From Lentzea flava (GTDB lineage: Bacteria > Actinomycetota > Actinomycetes > Mycobacteriales > Pseudonocardiaceae): DNA of 64,000 nucleotides. The position numbers were made by a program, and so were the translations under genes. The DNA is taken from the NCBI RefSeq assembly GCF_014648475.1, contig NZ_BMRE01000003.1:62001-126000 (forward strand). The letters run 5' to 3'. The notes beneath the pieces are model-generated. The model did not search any database, was not told where the DNA came from, and was given only the letters and a program-made list of their open reading frames with translations. Positions within the stretch are counted from its first letter, which is position 1, and the number at the start of each line of letters is the position of its first letter. Positions 62,925 to 64,000 of the stretch are shown in pieces.

Positions 62925-64000
62925 GTCGCCGGAGGGGTGAGGATCCCTCCCGCCGCCGTGCGGATGCGGAGCGAGGAAGCCTTCGCACCCCGCACGATCC
63001 GGTCCACGTCGTAGGCGACCAACCGCCCGCCGCGCTTGACGATCCGGCCGTCGGAGAACACCGTGTCGACGTTCGCCGGAGTCGCCGCCTGCACCAGCGT
63101 CGTCTCGAACAACCCGCCCGGCGCGAGGTTGATGTCGTTGGTGCGCACCAGGATCAGGTCCGCCCGCTTGCCGACCGTGATCGACCCGGTGACGTCACCG
63201 AGCCCCAGCGCGCGGGCGCCGCCCAGCGTCGCCATCTCCAGCACGTCCCGGAAACCGGCCTCCGGCACCAGCCGCATCGTCTCGAACATGTCCGACGGCG
63301 CGATCGACGTGGCGTCCGACGACAGCGACACCAGCACACCGGCCTTGCGGAACCGCAGCAGCGCGTCCCGCGGGTCGCCGGTGCCCAGCCGGTACTCCGA
63401 GTGCGGCGCCCAGCTCAACGGCGTGCCGGTCCGGGCGAGGATCTCCATGTCGCTGTCCAGTGCCGTGAGGTAGTGGCACAGCAACGTCTTCGGCCCGAGC
63501 CAGCCTCGCCTCTCGTAGTCGGCGGCGTCCACGATCCGCGGTGGTGCCTGGCCCGCGTGGATCGCGATCGGCAGACCGCGCCGCAACGCCGCTTCCATGT
63601 CCGCGAAGAACGCCGGCTCGGTGCTCTGCGACAACCCGCGCAGGTTGATGCCGAGGTGCACCAGCCCGTCGAACGCCGTGCCGTTCGCGAAGTATTGGCT
63701 CCGCACGCGATCCACGTCCGTGAGATCCATCGGCACGTCCCGCGGCATCTGGTCCACGTGACCGTAGGAGAAACGCGCGCGCAGCAACCCGTCGCGGTGC
63801 GCCCGGAGCTCGGCGTCGGCGTGCGCGGGGGAGCGGGTGTTGTTCGACCAGTTGTGCACGGTCGTCACGCCCGCGTTCGCGAGCTCGGCCAGTCCGAGGA
63901 GCACGCTGCGGTAGACGTCCGTCGCCTCGTACAACGTCGACGTCGCGCGTTTCGCCGCGAAGTACGGGAAACCGTCGGCCACGTAGTTGCGGCCGATTGC
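62921..64000 (-). CDS. amidohydrolase/deaminase, N-terminus outside the window
   Basis: The last 359 residues of a metal-dependent amidohydrolase (ATZ/TRZ or cytosine-deaminase-like). The frame is open to base 64000 and a preceding part with the H-x-H metal site must lie beyond. Visible are 'ELANAGVTTVHNWSNN', 'AIHAGQAPP' (third His), 'LLCHYL' (fourth His), 'LSSDATSIAPSDMFETM' (metal Asp) and the closing 'SITVGKRADLILVRTND'. Likely deaminates or hydrolyses a heterocycle; the substrate is unknown. Confidence 0.82.
   Translation of the reverse strand, partial: AIGRNYVADGFPYFAAKRATSTLYEATDVYRSVLLGLAELANAGVTTVHNWSNNTRSPAHADAELRAHRDGLLRARFSYGHVDQMPRDVPMDLTDVDRVRSQYFANGTAFDGLVHLGINLRGLSQSTEPAFFADMEAALRRGLPIAIHAGQAPPRIVDAADYERRGWLGPKTLLCHYLTALDSDMEILARTGTPLSWAPHSEYRLGTGDPRDALLRFRKAGVLVSLSSDATSIAPSDMFETMRLVPEAGFRDVLEMATLGGARALGLGDVTGSITVGKRADLILVRTNDINLAPGGLFETTLVQAATPANVDTVFSDGRIVKRGGRLVAYDVDRIVRGAKASSLRIRTAAGGILTPPAT

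Overview
The window is high-GC DNA with dense, short-spaced genes, many GTG starts, Tat-type and lipoprotein signals, a WhiB protein, an AlkB-rubredoxin fusion and heterodimeric lycopene cyclase genes. This points to an actinomycete. A member of the Pseudonocardiales (Lentzea/Saccharothrix-like) is my inference from gene content, not something the sequence proves. I saw no rRNA, tRNA, CRISPR array, transposase or phage gene. No gap longer than 300 bases lacks a gene.

Layout. 1-4.7 kb: the end of a LamG-type protein, a small membrane protein, a GNAT acetyltransferase, a secreted SGNH esterase, a methyltransferase and a secreted alpha-amylase. 4.9-12.8 kb: a carotenoid locus in several transcription units, namely crtYc-crtYd-methyltransferase-crtU (plus), crtB-Rieske protein (minus), crtE-crtI (plus), with a whiB-like gene between them. 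The gene set predicts GGPP to phytoene, lycopene, beta-carotene and an aromatic (isorenieratene-type) carotenoid, possibly further oxidised. 12.8-16.2 kb: a YbjN-like protein, a stand-alone cytochrome oxidase subunit I, and a divergent hydrolase/MarR pair with a clear operator. 16.3-20.1 kb: alkane hydroxylase (AlkB fused to rubredoxin) with its coupled TetR regulator, and a LysR/metallo-hydrolase divergent pair. 20.1-31.4 kb: housekeeping and accessory enzymes, three MFS transporters, DedA, carbonic anhydrase, a GGT-like Ntn hydrolase and secreted polysaccharide-related proteins.

31.5-34.9 kb is a compact stress locus: Hsp20 behind a HAIR-like element, a DivIVA-like coiled-coil protein, a MerR/HspR-like regulator, and an oppositely oriented row of three unknown small proteins and a J-domain protein. 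The row starts from a near-consensus promoter overlapped by an inverted repeat. The intergenic DNA contains a decayed copy of the regulator's 3' end. 35-48 kb: an anchored surface protein, histidine phosphatase, membrane metallophosphoesterase, subtilisin-like protease, a TolB/amidohydrolase fusion and a multi-pass patatin. Between the protease and phosphoesterase genes lies an 81-bp bulge-free hairpin. Ten of its 17 non-Watson-Crick columns would be G.U pairs in minus-strand RNA, and none would be G.U in plus-strand RNA.

48-64 kb: an APH-family kinase with a shifted C-terminus, then an operon of a sugar-binding lipoprotein translationally coupled to a transmembrane GGDEF-EAL protein. That operon has a LacI-type operator-like site and a TTA codon. 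Next come metH, a patatin, a GH8 cellulase with an F5/8-type domain, an unknown secreted protein, a large LuxR-type ATPase regulator with a TTA codon, an epoxide-hydrolase-like enzyme and a truncated amidohydrolase. The most promising candidates for something undescribed are the binding-protein/c-di-GMP pair (50.9-52.0 kb), the long hairpin (37.8-38.0 kb) and the MerR-controlled row of small stress genes (33.4-34.9 kb).
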